Both the position numbers and the translations under genes were made by a program. This document shows positions 8,466-16,812 of a stretch of DNA of 64,000 nt, piece by piece. Positions within the stretch are counted from its first letter, which is position 1. Each line of letters begins with the position of its first letter. Source of the stretch: NIOZ-UU13 sp964444135 (GTDB lineage: Bacteria > Planctomycetota > Phycisphaerae > Sedimentisphaerales > Anaerobacaceae); contig CAYUFX010000009.1 of NCBI GenBank assembly GCA_964444135.1, forward strand, positions 1 to 64,000. Reading direction: 5' to 3'. The notes under the pieces were generated by a model. It had not been told where the DNA came from. It did no database searches and saw nothing but the letters and a program-made list of their open reading frames with translations.

Positions 8466-8900
8466 TCAGAACAGCTCCGCAATCCAACTCCACGGCGGAA
8501 TGCGCAGCAAGATTAAGATTGGCTGGATACAGAAACCGGCCAGAGCAAAAACCCACATATCTTTGTTTTTTTGGTGTGCACCTTCTTTGCGGAACCTGCG
8601 CCAGGCAGGGATAAAGAGCAACAGCGGAATCCCGCAATATATGCCGCAGAGAAAGACGGCAATGCGCCAATCGAAACTCAGCGGCTCGGCTGCCACCGCC
8701 CGGGCCTCTTCTTCACGGGCCTTTTCGCGCTGCTCCAACTCTTTTTCGAGAGCAGCCAGACGGTCAGAGGTCAGATGTCGGTCAGCCAGCTCAATCTTCG
8801 CGAATGCGATGGCTTCCGGAAGGTGCGTGTCAGCTCTTGTGTACTCAAGCAGGTCGATATCCGACAGGCCCTGTATATAATCTTCCACTTGCCTTTCCAT
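8466..8900 (-). CDS. Small membrane protein with coiled-coil segment, unknown
   Basis: 144 aa when started at the ATG at 8900, which has AAGGAG seven bases upstream; the frame is open for 21 more codons but lacks a ribosome site there. The N-terminal 45 residues are acidic and helical (MERQVEDYIQGLSDIDLLEY), residues 46-70 form a charged coiled coil rich in Glu/Arg, and two membrane segments follow (VFLCGIYCGIPLLLFIPAW and VFALAGFCIQPILILLRIP) joined by a basic loop. I do not recognise a family. It stands alone between the DUF3160 gene and the LPS gene cluster, all on the minus strand. Confidence 0.6.
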   Translation of the reverse strand: MERQVEDYIQGLSDIDLLEYTRADTHLPEAIAFAKIELADRHLTSDRLAALEKELEQREKAREEEARAVAAEPLSFDWRIAVFLCGIYCGIPLLLFIPAWRRFRKEGAHQKNKDMWVFALAGFCIQPILILLRIPPWSWIAELF

Positions 8901-9056
8901 ACTCAGTCTCCTTCGGAAGACAATCCGTATGGGCAGCTCTTGCGGTCGAATCAAAGGTGTCAATCCCGCTTACACCGGTGATATTATGGACGAAATTGTC
9001 TGAAAAAGCAAGAAAAGAATAAAGGTTTTTAATTAGTGTTTAGTTTGTTCTGATTA

Positions 9057-11300
9057 CTACCTGTTTAGCTGTAATGCACCGGGGCCGCTGACTTCAAATT
9101 TGATTTTGTCGGTTTTCAGGTCCCACTCGATTTCATCAACAGGGACGCCGTTGAAGCGGCACGGCCGGAGCTCATCACCGTGGACGGTGATTATGGATTT
9201 GCCGGCGTCGTAGAATAATTTGCTGCCGTTGAATTCTTTGTCCTGGTCTTCATAAGTAATCCCGCCTGTCGCGCTGAGCGCCGAAAGTTTTAATTCACCC
9301 CCGGCAGTTTCAATAAGATCGGCCTGGACATGAACGGCAGTGACAGTAACCTGCTGTTCATATTGGACCTGATTTTTGATAATGGGGAAGTAATTAACAT
9401 TCAGCACGCTCTGGGAGGCGGCATCAGCAACAAGCTGATTTTTCTGAAAGAAATACTTGAGCGTCTGGAAGTTCTCTATAACCGCCCAACACGGCTTGTT
9501 CAGGCTGAATTTATCCGGCTGCGAATTCGGCTCGGGGACATTAGAGTTATAGAGTTTTATTACGCCCGGCCCGGTCGCTAAAAATAACTGTAGCGCAGTG
9601 TCATAGTCGCACTTGAGGCATTTTAGCTCAACGCCGGCTAACAATCTTTCGTCCACCGTTTTGACATTTGCAAGCTTTACTACGCCGCCGTCGGCGGTGA
9701 AATGTTTAATCTGGTGTCCTGAATCCGAGGACCGCTTATCTTTGTCTGGTAATAAATCTACAATAAACCTCGGTCCTGAAATCACATACTGCTGTTGGCT
9801 GTTGGGGTCCTCCCGAAGCATTTCGCAGACACAATCACCTTCGAGGATAACCTGATTTAAGGCCGGCAGAAACCTGAGAAGTTTCTGAGAGGTTACTTTT
9901 ACCGGAACCGCAGCCGGGACCGTAGTTTGGTTAGGCTCAGTCTGAATTAAATCATTAGTGTAAAATTTAAGCTCTGATGCGCCAACAGCGAGGGTATCAT
10001 CGGTAGATGCGCTATAATCAATTGTACGGGTTACAAATGTAGTTCGGTCATTAGCATCTTCCATTTCTTTGGGGCTCTCTGTGCCGGTTATTATCGAGGC
10101 ATTGGGACTGAACTTTTCGGAATACTCGTTGGCTTTTGCAGAAGCCATCGGCGTAACGACAAATCCGCCGTCACAGGTTACAACAATATCTTCAAACTTT
10201 CCAGACGATTCATTCGGCTCGCTCTGCGATGATTCAGTTGGCTCTTTCTGTTTTGAAACAGTAACATTGTTTTTGTTGGCGTCATCCGGACTTTGCGGGC
10301 CTTGTTGGGCAGTTGCGGCATCAGCGTCATTTGATTGGCCACTTGAGGCCTTTGACCAGAAGATGTCGTTGATTGCAATTTTATCGTGAGCAAAAACAAG
10401 CTGCTCAGGACTGTCAATGAGCACATTTTTTCCAAAAATACATTTGTAGTATTCGCCCCTTCGGCTGCGCTCAGGGTAGGCTTTTCCCTGCTTAACTTCC
10501 GGCCGAGCAACTGTGGTCTGTGTTTGGCCTTTATCAGAAGCCACAACAGGTTCGTCCGGCTGCTGCATTTGGGCCAGGCCGCCGGTATCAGAAGGTCTGT
10601 CGGTCTGCGCCCTGATATCCGAATGGAAGCCAGCCTGCGAGCTTTTTATACGCAGATTCTCCAAATCAATTATTCTTAAATAATTAAGGCGCTCCATTAC
10701 GTCATCATAGATAAGCTCCAGCCCGGTGCCAAGCATCTGGGCATCTTCTGAAACAAATTTGACGGGCCCGGCTGTTGTAAGCTGCGACTTTTCGCTTAGA
10801 AACGTTATGTCGTCAAGATAAATATTACTTTTTTTAACGTTACTTGAGCCCTCAGGAAGAATACGGATAACTACATTTCCGGTAAAAGTTGCGTCCTTCG
10901 GAGTTGACTTGCCAACTGCAGTTTCAACCTGGACGTTTCCCTTGTCAGCCGTGATGTAAAATTTGACATTTCGCTGATAAATATTCATATACGGCTTTTC
11001 AATTTCCCATAGATCTCTTACCTCGTGCAGAAGTCTTTCAAAGCCCCATTCCCGTTCAATTTCTTTATTCTCGTTGAGGGTTATGTATCTGGCCTTTCGA
11101 ACGGTACCAACCCCAACCTCACCAATCATCCCAACATCATTGTCAAGTCCGCCATCGTCGCTGTCGGCAACAGAATCAATGAATTCGGCATCCGTATCAG
11201 TATCCATCGGTATTGGAGGTGTTTTGCCTATTCGGTTATAGAACAAATATATTGTAGATATAGCGGCCAGCGAAATAAACGCTATAAAGATCTTTCGCAT
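9057..11300 (-). CDS. Very long LptC/OstA-like LPS-transport protein
   Basis: A single N-terminal membrane anchor (KIFIAFISLAAISTIYLFY) followed by a 720-residue periplasmic region made of repeated beta-strand-rich LptC/OstA-like segments, for example FYITADKGNVQVETAVGKS near residue 110 and LSALSATGGITYEDQDKEFN near residue 690. LptC is about 190 aa and LptA about 180 aa in E. coli; at 747 aa this protein could provide several bridge units by itself. The position directly after kdsD and kdsC mirrors kdsD-kdsC-lptC-lptA of proteobacteria, supporting a role in lipopolysaccharide transport. No lptB ATPase follows within the window. A low-complexity region (residues 230-420, Ser/Gln/Pro/Asn-rich) contains the repeat-derived sequence AYPERSRRG. 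The start has GAGGTTGTTGAG upstream. Confidence 0.75.
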   Translation of the reverse strand: MRKIFIAFISLAAISTIYLFYNRIGKTPPIPMDTDTDAEFIDSVADSDDGGLDNDVGMIGEVGVGTVRKARYITLNENKEIEREWGFERLLHEVRDLWEIEKPYMNIYQRNVKFYITADKGNVQVETAVGKSTPKDATFTGNVVIRILPEGSSNVKKSNIYLDDITFLSEKSQLTTAGPVKFVSEDAQMLGTGLELIYDDVMERLNYLRIIDLENLRIKSSQAGFHSDIRAQTDRPSDTGGLAQMQQPDEPVVASDKGQTQTTVARPEVKQGKAYPERSRRGEYYKCIFGKNVLIDSPEQLVFAHDKIAINDIFWSKASSGQSNDADAATAQQGPQSPDDANKNNVTVSKQKEPTESSQSEPNESSGKFEDIVVTCDGGFVVTPMASAKANEYSEKFSPNASIITGTESPKEMEDANDRTTFVTRTIDYSASTDDTLAVGASELKFYTNDLIQTEPNQTTVPAAVPVKVTSQKLLRFLPALNQVILEGDCVCEMLREDPNSQQQYVISGPRFIVDLLPDKDKRSSDSGHQIKHFTADGGVVKLANVKTVDERLLAGVELKCLKCDYDTALQLFLATGPGVIKLYNSNVPEPNSQPDKFSLNKPCWAVIENFQTLKYFFQKNQLVADAASQSVLNVNYFPIIKNQVQYEQQVTVTAVHVQADLIETAGGELKLSALSATGGITYEDQDKEFNGSKLFYDAGKSIITVHGDELRPCRFNGVPVDEIEWDLKTDKIKFEVSGPGALQLNR
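10453..10482 (-). repeat. CTGAGCGCAGCCGAAGGGG repeat in frame in the LptC-like gene
   Basis: On the minus strand the gene contains CCTACCCTGAGCGCAGCCGA, a member of the widespread CCTGAGCG(A/C)AG(C/T)CGAAGG repeat. It is read as AYPERSRRG within a low-complexity linker (about residue 277). Other members lie at about 5707-5728 and within the composite repeat at 31886-31911, both between genes. Confidence 0.8.
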
Positions 11301-11321
11301 CTCAACAACCTCATTTTATGT

Positions 11322-11834
11322 TCAAGGCAGGTATCTTGTCATAAGCTGCTGCCATTTTCCGGTATTCTTCAGAATGTATTCTATTACTTCCCGCACAGCA
11401 CCACTGCCGCCGGGGCGAGTGGTCACATAATCAGCATATTGCTTAACTTCATCAACCGCATTGGCAACGACTACTCCGAATCCAACATATCTTATTATTG
11501 GCAAATCCGCCAAATCATCGCCGATGTAAGCCACCTTTTCCGGCGAAAGACCAAGCTGCTCAATAAGCTTCTCAAGCACTGGCAGCTTATTGTGACAGTC
11601 TTGAAATACGTATTCTATCTGCAACTGTTCAGCCCGGCGTTGTGTGGGCTCGGAGGCACGGCCGCTGATTAAGGCAACCTTCAGGCCTGCCCTTTGCCAC
11701 ATCCGAATTCCATGACCATCCATCGAATTGAAGAATTTGCTTTCACTGCCGTCGGCATTAATAACCAGCGTTCCATCGGTCAGGACGCCGTCAACATCCA
11801 TAGCCAGCATTTCTATATCTGCAAGATCTGTCAT
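11322..11834 (-). CDS. kdsC: 3-deoxy-D-manno-octulosonate 8-phosphate phosphatase
   Basis: HAD-type phosphatase that releases Kdo from Kdo-8-phosphate in LPS inner-core synthesis. 170 aa, the usual length for KdsC, with DVDGVLTDGTL (nucleophile Asp and acid/base Asp), SGR (motif II), a lysine in DCHNKLPVLEKL and GDDLADLPII (metal-binding acidic motif), plus the C-terminal TRPGGSGAVREV loop typical of the tetrameric enzyme. It has no large cap domain, as expected. It lies 21 bases before the LptC/OstA-like gene and 119 bases after kdsD; the upstream gap is filled with repeat DNA (11841-11941), and no clear Shine-Dalgarno precedes the ATG. Confidence 0.92.
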   Translation of the reverse strand: MTDLADIEMLAMDVDGVLTDGTLVINADGSESKFFNSMDGHGIRMWQRAGLKVALISGRASEPTQRRAEQLQIEYVFQDCHNKLPVLEKLIEQLGLSPEKVAYIGDDLADLPIIRYVGFGVVVANAVDEVKQYADYVTTRPGGSGAVREVIEYILKNTGKWQQLMTRYLP

Positions 11835-11840
11835 AGTAAT

Positions 11841-11941
11841 ATCGATGCTCGATTCTCGATATTCACCCCGGCTTTTCTACGAGCATCAGGCATCGCTTGT
11901 CCGCCGAAGCTTCAGCGAAGGCGGAAGTATCCGGCATCGAG
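11841..11941. repeat. Repeat DNA between kdsD and kdsC
   Basis: Two families are joined here: ATCGATGCTCGATTCTCGAT (11841-11860), related to 150-213, and a hairpin repeat at 11899-11941 (TCCGCCGAAGCTTCAGCGAA through GGCGGAAGTATCCGGCATCG). The second matches 45906-45948 at most positions. Confidence 0.75.
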
Positions 11942-11953
11942 TATTCCTTTTAA

Positions 11954-12931
11954 TTATCCGACCACTTTTATCGTTACGATATCCTGTACATCGATTAAGC
12001 CAACCGGCCTGTCGTCGGTATCAATTACCGGCAGGTCATCGATTCTATATCTATGGAAAATGGCAGTCGCTTCGGCGGCAAGAGCATCAACTCTTATTTT
12101 TTTGCAATCAGCCGTCATAACATCACCGGCCTTGAACTCAAAAGCCCCAGTCACGTGTTCTGTCATCAGACGCCGAAGGTCGGCATCGGTGATTATCCCT
12201 GCCAATTTCCCATCTTTGCCGACAACCATCACGGCTCCATGGCGCTTTACATCGCCGGTCTTTTCAAGCAACTGTTTTATCGTATCGGTAACCTCAGCGA
12301 TAGGCAATCTTTCGCCCGGCTTGAACATCATTGATTGTTCGACCGTCATCAACCTTGCGCCGAGCGAACCGCCGGGATGAAACCTCACATAATCCTCAAC
12401 GCTGAAATTGCGTGCCTTCATAACGGTAAAGGCAAGGGCGTCACCAACCGCTAACATACATGTAGTGGAAACACTCGGAGCAACACCAAGCGGGCAAGCT
12501 TCACTCATCATTCCCATACACAGCGCCACGTCGCTGTGCTGGCAGAGAGTAGAGTCGCTCTCGCCGGTTATTGCAATTAGTTTAATCTCCTGCTGCTTGA
12601 CCAGATTTATCAGCCGAACAACTTCATCCGTTTCGCCGCCATAACTCAGGACAATTACAATATCGTTTTCGCGGAGCCTGCCCAGGTCTCCGTGGACGGC
12701 TTCGGCAGGATGAAGGAAGTGGCTCGGCGTGCCGGTCGAAGCCAGAGTAGCGCTAATCTTTTGCCCGATTATACCCGCCTTGCCGATGCCGCTTACTATA
12801 CAAGAACCGCTGCAGTTATAAATCATCTGGCAAGCCCGCAGAAAAGACGCATCAACAATCGGCGTTATAGAGCTTATCGCATCCGCTTCGGCTTCAATTA
12901 CTTTTCGAGCATATTCAAGGTCAAATTCCAC
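11954..12931 (-). CDS. kdsD: Arabinose-5-phosphate isomerase, KpsF/GutQ family
   Basis: Interconverts ribulose-5-phosphate and arabinose-5-phosphate, the first step to Kdo. 325 aa: an N-terminal SIS sugar-isomerase domain (SGIGKAGIIGQKISATLAST, then LSYGGETDEV) and two C-terminal CBS domains (about residues 205-325), the complete KdsD architecture. GTG start; GAGGTG lies about ten bases upstream. It is the first of the three LPS genes on the minus strand, with kdsC and the LptC-like gene downstream. Confidence 0.94.
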   Translation of the reverse strand: MEFDLEYARKVIEAEADAISSITPIVDASFLRACQMIYNCSGSCIVSGIGKAGIIGQKISATLASTGTPSHFLHPAEAVHGDLGRLRENDIVIVLSYGGETDEVVRLINLVKQQEIKLIAITGESDSTLCQHSDVALCMGMMSEACPLGVAPSVSTTCMLAVGDALAFTVMKARNFSVEDYVRFHPGGSLGARLMTVEQSMMFKPGERLPIAEVTDTIKQLLEKTGDVKRHGAVMVVGKDGKLAGIITDADLRRLMTEHVTGAFEFKAGDVMTADCKKIRVDALAAEATAIFHRYRIDDLPVIDTDDRPVGLIDVQDIVTIKVVG

Positions 12932-12977
12932 GTATTATTAACACCTCATAACACACCGGGGCATGCCCTAACACATA

Positions 12978-13403
12978 TTAGACGACTTTTCTTCCTTTCT
13001 CAGCCTCCAGCAATTCCTGAATCCCTCGCTCCATTATCTCGTTGAGGAGCATGATACGGCCAGCTAACCTTTCCCGGCTCGCTGGTTTCTCCTTTTCGTC
13101 CAAGTTCCTAAGTTTGACCAACTCGGAAAGTCGCCTGATATCCACAAACAGGAACACTGGGTTGTGGAGAAGCTCTTCATGGCATTCATAACAAAATACT
13201 TCGGTCTGCCCCTCGACACTCCACGGACATCTTTTGAAGATCGGTTCCCGTTGTTCACCTCTCCGATTCGCTGAGCGGCCAAAGAAACGTTCAGCAACAT
13301 AATGATGCTGCGATGCGTGAGAACGCCCTTCAATGGTGGGCGTAGCGCATACACCTTTAACACGATTAAGCTTGCAGCCACAAATCGCGCATATCCCAGG
13401 CAT
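12978..13403 (-). CDS. HNH-like zinc-binding protein
   Basis: 141 aa from the ATG at 13403, chosen because AGGAG lies seven bases upstream (an adjacent ATG at 13406 is possible). The N-terminus has CAICGCKL, a CxxC knuckle, followed by SQHHYVAERFF and then FCYECHEELLHNP, an arrangement of CxxC, HH and CxxCH...H that resembles an HNH endonuclease core with a structural zinc. The C-terminal 55 residues form a basic, leucine-rich helix pair. A nuclease role is an inference from the motif spacing; no partner gene suggests its target. Confidence 0.6.
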   Translation of the reverse strand: MPGICAICGCKLNRVKGVCATPTIEGRSHASQHHYVAERFFGRSANRRGEQREPIFKRCPWSVEGQTEVFCYECHEELLHNPVFLFVDIRRLSELVKLRNLDEKEKPASRERLAGRIMLLNEIMERGIQELLEAEKGRKVV

Positions 13404-13499
13404 CATTGATCTCCTAAATCCACCCAACTTACACTTATCCCACATAAATAATTTGACAAATACTCCAAAAACTTTTGCTGTCTAAGTGTTATTGAATTT

Positions 13500-13846
13500 C
13501 TAAATCTGCTCGGCCTTGAGGATTGCTTCAAGTTGCAAGATAATTTCCGGCAATTCTTTCTTAACGATGTTCCATACAATGTCGAGATTCACACCAAATA
13601 ATGGTGTATCAATTTATCTCTTACCCCTGATAAATCTTTCCAGGGTATTTGTGGATATTTCTTCTTCAATCCTTTAGATGTATTCTTGATTGCTTCCCCT
13701 ATGATTTCGAGATTACGAACTACAGCATCCTGAGTTTTAATATCATTCAAAAACTCTTCATAGCTCAACTTTTCTATGTAAACGTTAATCCTCAGAATAG
13801 CTTCTTTACTATCATTAAGGAAATCTTTATCTGTTCTTTTAGACAT
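13500..13846 (-). pseudogene. HepT-like toxin (DUF86), frameshifted
   Basis: The frame beginning at the ATG at 13846 runs as a typical HepT RNase/toxin through AVVRNLEIIGEAIKNTSK and WKDLSGVRDKLIHHYLV, where a stop follows. Adding one T at about 13594-13598 restores HHYFGVNLDIVWNIVKKELP and a natural end AILKAEQI with stop at 13500-13502. The catalytic R(x4)H-type motif (RDKLIHHY) is intact but the C-terminal helix is out of frame. It overlaps the antitoxin remnant by 8 bp. Either a true inactivation or a one-base assembly error. Confidence 0.85.
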
Positions 13847-14137
13847 AAACTATGCTGTCCTTAATACTTTCAGCAACTTTTTTAATCCGTATTCCATCTA
13901 TACCAGCAGGCGTTAAAATATCCGTCTTGCTGCCCAATATTCTCTCAATATATTCAGCGAACTCAACGAACTTGAGGCCTATTGGTTTTTCAAATTCGAC
14001 CAGGATATCTACATCACTTGCCTTAGTCGGTGTTCCTTTTGCATAAGAGCCAAACAGACCTATTCGCTTTACGCCTATTCAGAAATAAAGTATGGCAGCT
14101 CTTTTCTTAAAATGCCTACTACCTTTTCCCGTGTCAT
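13839..14137 (-). pseudogene. MNT-type nucleotidyltransferase antitoxin, frameshifted
   Basis: From ATG 14137 the frame reads MTREKVVGILRKELPYFISE and stops; inserting a single T at about 14085 (GAATAGGC to GAATATGGC) joins it to YGVKRIGLFGSYAKGTPTKA then SDVDILVEF, the GSxxKG...SDxD nucleotidyltransferase motif, ending at 13839-13841. MNT proteins adenylylate the HepT toxin and act as its antitoxin. Both genes of this pair therefore carry a one-T loss. Confidence 0.85.
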
Positions 14138-14180
14138 TATTCTACCGCCTTGGGGCCACACAGTTATTCAAAACATCGAT

Positions 14181-15707
14181 TTATAATTTTACCACGCTTC
14201 CCCGGTCATTGTAGCAGACCAAGTCGTGTTTTTCGCCGGCGTAATTGGACGCAGAATGAATAACTATACGTTTGTCGTTAAGCTGTTCTACCTGTGCAAT
14301 CGCCGCCCGCTTTGTATTCTGCAAATAATCAGCGACTTCAGGCGAGACAAACAGCTCAATGCGCTTTATCTGTTCTTTCGATGCCGACAAATTCAACAGG
14401 CGAATAATTTCGATAGCCAACGACTCACGGCTCTTAACAAAACCCGTACCGCCGCAATACCGACAAGCCAGATAGGTAGCCGATTGCAGTGAAGGACGCA
14501 TTCTCTGGCGTGTCATTTCCACTACACCGAACCTGCTTATGCCTAATATCCTGAAACGAGCGCGGTCGGTCTTGACAGCAGCTCGAAAAGATTTTTCCAC
14601 GGCCTTGCGGTGTTTGACAGTATGCATATCAATAAAATCGCAAATTATCAGCCCCCCAAGGTCTCGCAATCTAAGCTGGCGGGCAATTTCACTCGCCGCC
14701 TCTATATTGCTCTCGTAAGCAGTTTGCTCTGCGCTTTTCTGCTTGCGGAACCGCCCGCTGTTGACATCTATCGAAACCAACGCCTCGGTCTGCTCAATCA
14801 CAATTGAACCGCCGCCTTTAAGCTCAACCCTGCGAGACTGGACCTTTGCAATCTCATCCTCAATTCGATATTTGTGAAACAGCGGAACTTTGCCGTCATA
14901 ATACGTTACTCTTCGTTTCAAACGCGGCGCAGCTATGGTAAAAAATTCCCTGATTTTGCGAACCACGCTTTCCGAATCACATATTATGTTACTTATCTTA
15001 CTGTTAAAGACATCTCTCATCGCCCTGATAACCAAATCCGATTCCTGATAAAGCTCTCCGGGGGGTTTTTCAGTCTCTATCCGTTTTTCAATAGTTCTCC
15101 ACAAACGCCCCAGATACCTCAAATCGTTGTGTATATCCCTTTTGGAGCATCCTTGCCCGGCCGTTCTGATAATAAAGCCCTGCCCTTTCGGGGGTTTGCT
15201 GTCATCAAGAATTTGCCGCAGTCTCTTACGTTCGTCCTCATCCTCAATTTTATGCGAAACACCGTGTTTTCTCATCCATGGCATCATAACCAGATACTTA
15301 CCCGGCAAAGCAAGATATGTGCTAAGTGTCGCCCCCTTAGTCTTTAAGCCTCCTTTTGTCACCTGGACGACCAGTTCCCGCCCCTTGCGAAGGCAATCCT
15401 GAATAGGCGGCCTTTCCCTTAGCGATTTCCTTCGTCCAATGTTCTCGGCATGCTTACCGTCCGCTTTTGCAAAATATCGAGGGTGCAGGTCGCTGATGTG
15501 AAGAAATCCGTTTTTGCCTATTCCAAAGTCGATAAACGCCGCCTGGATGCCGGATTCAATATTTGCCACTTTTCCTTTATAAATATTCCCGACGTGGCTG
15601 CTCAGACTCGCTCTTTCGACGTATAGCTCCTCAAGCGAACCGTCCTCGATTACGGCCACCCTGCACTCTTCGCTCTCTGCGACATTTATGAGCATTTCTC
15701 TTGCCAT
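14181..15707 (-). CDS. rng: Ribonuclease G/E
   Basis: Endoribonuclease of the RNase E/G family, acting in mRNA decay and rRNA maturation in the cytoplasm. 508 aa, the length of RNase G rather than RNase E. An S1 domain starts near residue 38 (GNIYKGKVANIESGIQAAFI), followed by the RNase H-like and DNase I-like parts with SIDVNSGRF (catalytic Asp), GLIICDFIDM (second Asp) and the zinc-link CRYCGGTG, which joins protomers. The N-terminal MLINVAE is typical. The start has GAGGT eight bases upstream. It follows the DUF2344 gene after 68 bases, the common arrangement of these two families. Confidence 0.95.
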   Translation of the reverse strand: MAREMLINVAESEECRVAVIEDGSLEELYVERASLSSHVGNIYKGKVANIESGIQAAFIDFGIGKNGFLHISDLHPRYFAKADGKHAENIGRRKSLRERPPIQDCLRKGRELVVQVTKGGLKTKGATLSTYLALPGKYLVMMPWMRKHGVSHKIEDEDERKRLRQILDDSKPPKGQGFIIRTAGQGCSKRDIHNDLRYLGRLWRTIEKRIETEKPPGELYQESDLVIRAMRDVFNSKISNIICDSESVVRKIREFFTIAAPRLKRRVTYYDGKVPLFHKYRIEDEIAKVQSRRVELKGGGSIVIEQTEALVSIDVNSGRFRKQKSAEQTAYESNIEAASEIARQLRLRDLGGLIICDFIDMHTVKHRKAVEKSFRAAVKTDRARFRILGISRFGVVEMTRQRMRPSLQSATYLACRYCGGTGFVKSRESLAIEIIRLLNLSASKEQIKRIELFVSPEVADYLQNTKRAAIAQVEQLNDKRIVIHSASNYAGEKHDLVCYNDRGSVVKL

Positions 15708-15775
15708 TTTTTCGTACCTCGCATGTCGTATATTGTATGTTGTAAAAAAACGAATTTCATATCTTATCTTTCATA

Positions 15776-16450
15776 TTATACTTTTTGCCACTGTACCCTT
15801 GTGCGTCTAATCGGTGATGCCAGCTTTTCTACATCCAGCCGGAGCAGCTTCAAAATTTCATCAACACGTATCGAACCAGCCGAACTAATTTTGCATTCAA
15901 CAATTATACTGTTCCTGTCCAGTTCAATCGACTTCAAAAAACCTCTGACATCAATATTCTTGATTCTCGATTCTCGATTCTCGATTCTCGATTTTCTTTT
16001 CTCTATCCGTCGTTCCAGAACAAGACTTTCGCTTGCCAACACGTGCTCAATTGTGGCCTTCAGCTCCTCGTTGAGATATTCCTTCCGCACCGCTAATACG
16101 TATGTTGCCGAACAAGGCTGAAATGACGCACTCGCTTTGGCAACATTCACCGAAAGCAGCTCACAGCCCTCAGGCACTTGTGCAATTATGCTCTTATACA
16201 CTTGTTCGTTTATGCACATTTGCTCTTGTTCACTTGTGCTTTTATGTACTCTAAGACAGAGCAGCTCATCATCCGAGGCAACCCCTACAGGCCTCGGCAG
16301 GGGCAATGATAATCTCGGACGGGGATTGAAACCCTGGCTGTACTGGATTTTTAGACCCGCTCTAACGCAGGCACGCTGAAAAACCCTGAGCGTCTGGGCG
16401 TGCGAAAGAAACCTCAGGCTTCCGCCTATTCTGAATCTTACTACCAGCAA
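15776..16450 (-). CDS. DUF2344 family protein (radical SAM-linked)
   Basis: 224 aa of the DUF2344/TIGR03936 family, whose members are usually fused to or encoded beside a radical SAM protein and RNase G/E; function not established. The N-terminal signature is clear: VRFRIGGSLRFLSHAQTLRV and then QYSQGFNPRPRLSLPLP. TTG start at 16450 by frame. A strong AAGGAGG site (about 16491-16497) lies 40 bases upstream with no ATG, GTG or TTG in frame at normal spacing, so the true start is uncertain. Residues about 152-165 (RKSRIENRESRIKN) are encoded by repeat DNA at 15957-15995. The radical SAM partner is not in the window. Confidence 0.82.
   Translation of the reverse strand: MLVVRFRIGGSLRFLSHAQTLRVFQRACVRAGLKIQYSQGFNPRPRLSLPLPRPVGVASDDELLCLRVHKSTSEQEQMCINEQVYKSIIAQVPEGCELLSVNVAKASASFQPCSATYVLAVRKEYLNEELKATIEHVLASESLVLERRIEKRKSRIENRESRIKNIDVRGFLKSIELDRNSIIVECKISSAGSIRVDEILKLLRLDVEKLASPIRRTRVQWQKV
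15957..15995. repeat. TCGATTCTCGAT repeat in frame in the DUF2344 gene
   Basis: Nine-base units (TTCTCGATT) in tandem, four copies, matching the family at 150-213 and 11841. Read on the coding strand as alternating Ser-Arg-Ile-Glu-Asn. Confidence 0.8.
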
Positions 16451-16683
16451 GATAGTTTCATGCGAAACTGCTATATGTGCACCTCCTTAACAGCGTTTGC
16501 TATATATAACTAAGCATTATGCCCATCTAAGCTCGAAAAACAAGCACTTTTTCCCTTGCAAATCTCGCTGTTACAGCGTAGATTTCCTGTGGTGCATAAT
16601 TTACAACCTTAGTTAGAATCGTGACAAATTGCAGGGTTCACGCGTTACGCGTTACGAGACGCGAGAGATGAAAATTGAACCAT

Positions 16684-16765
16684 CCTTGCTTCGCACGAGG
16701 CTACGCAGGATAAACTGGCTGCATTCGGATCCCGGTACATCGGAACCAGCGACCTGTGCCGTTTA
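16684..16765 (+). repeat. 82-bp repeat upstream of the toxin-antitoxin cassette
   Basis: Begins CCTTGCTTCGCACGAGGCTA and aligns over its whole length with 17609-17690. The two copies bracket the small antitoxin-like gene and the toxin-antitoxin operon. The rest of the 360-base gap 16451-16812 also holds an ACGCGTTACGCGTTACGAGA low-complexity tract at 16638-16664 but no gene. Confidence 0.7.
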
Positions 16766-16812
16766 GACGAAAATAAATAAAAGATTTATAAAAATATGGT
16801 ATAATTTAAACG

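Noticed and set aside
11025..11672. 215-codon plus-strand frame across kdsC and the LptC-like gene
   Set aside because: It lies antisense to two well-supported genes and has no similarity I recognise.
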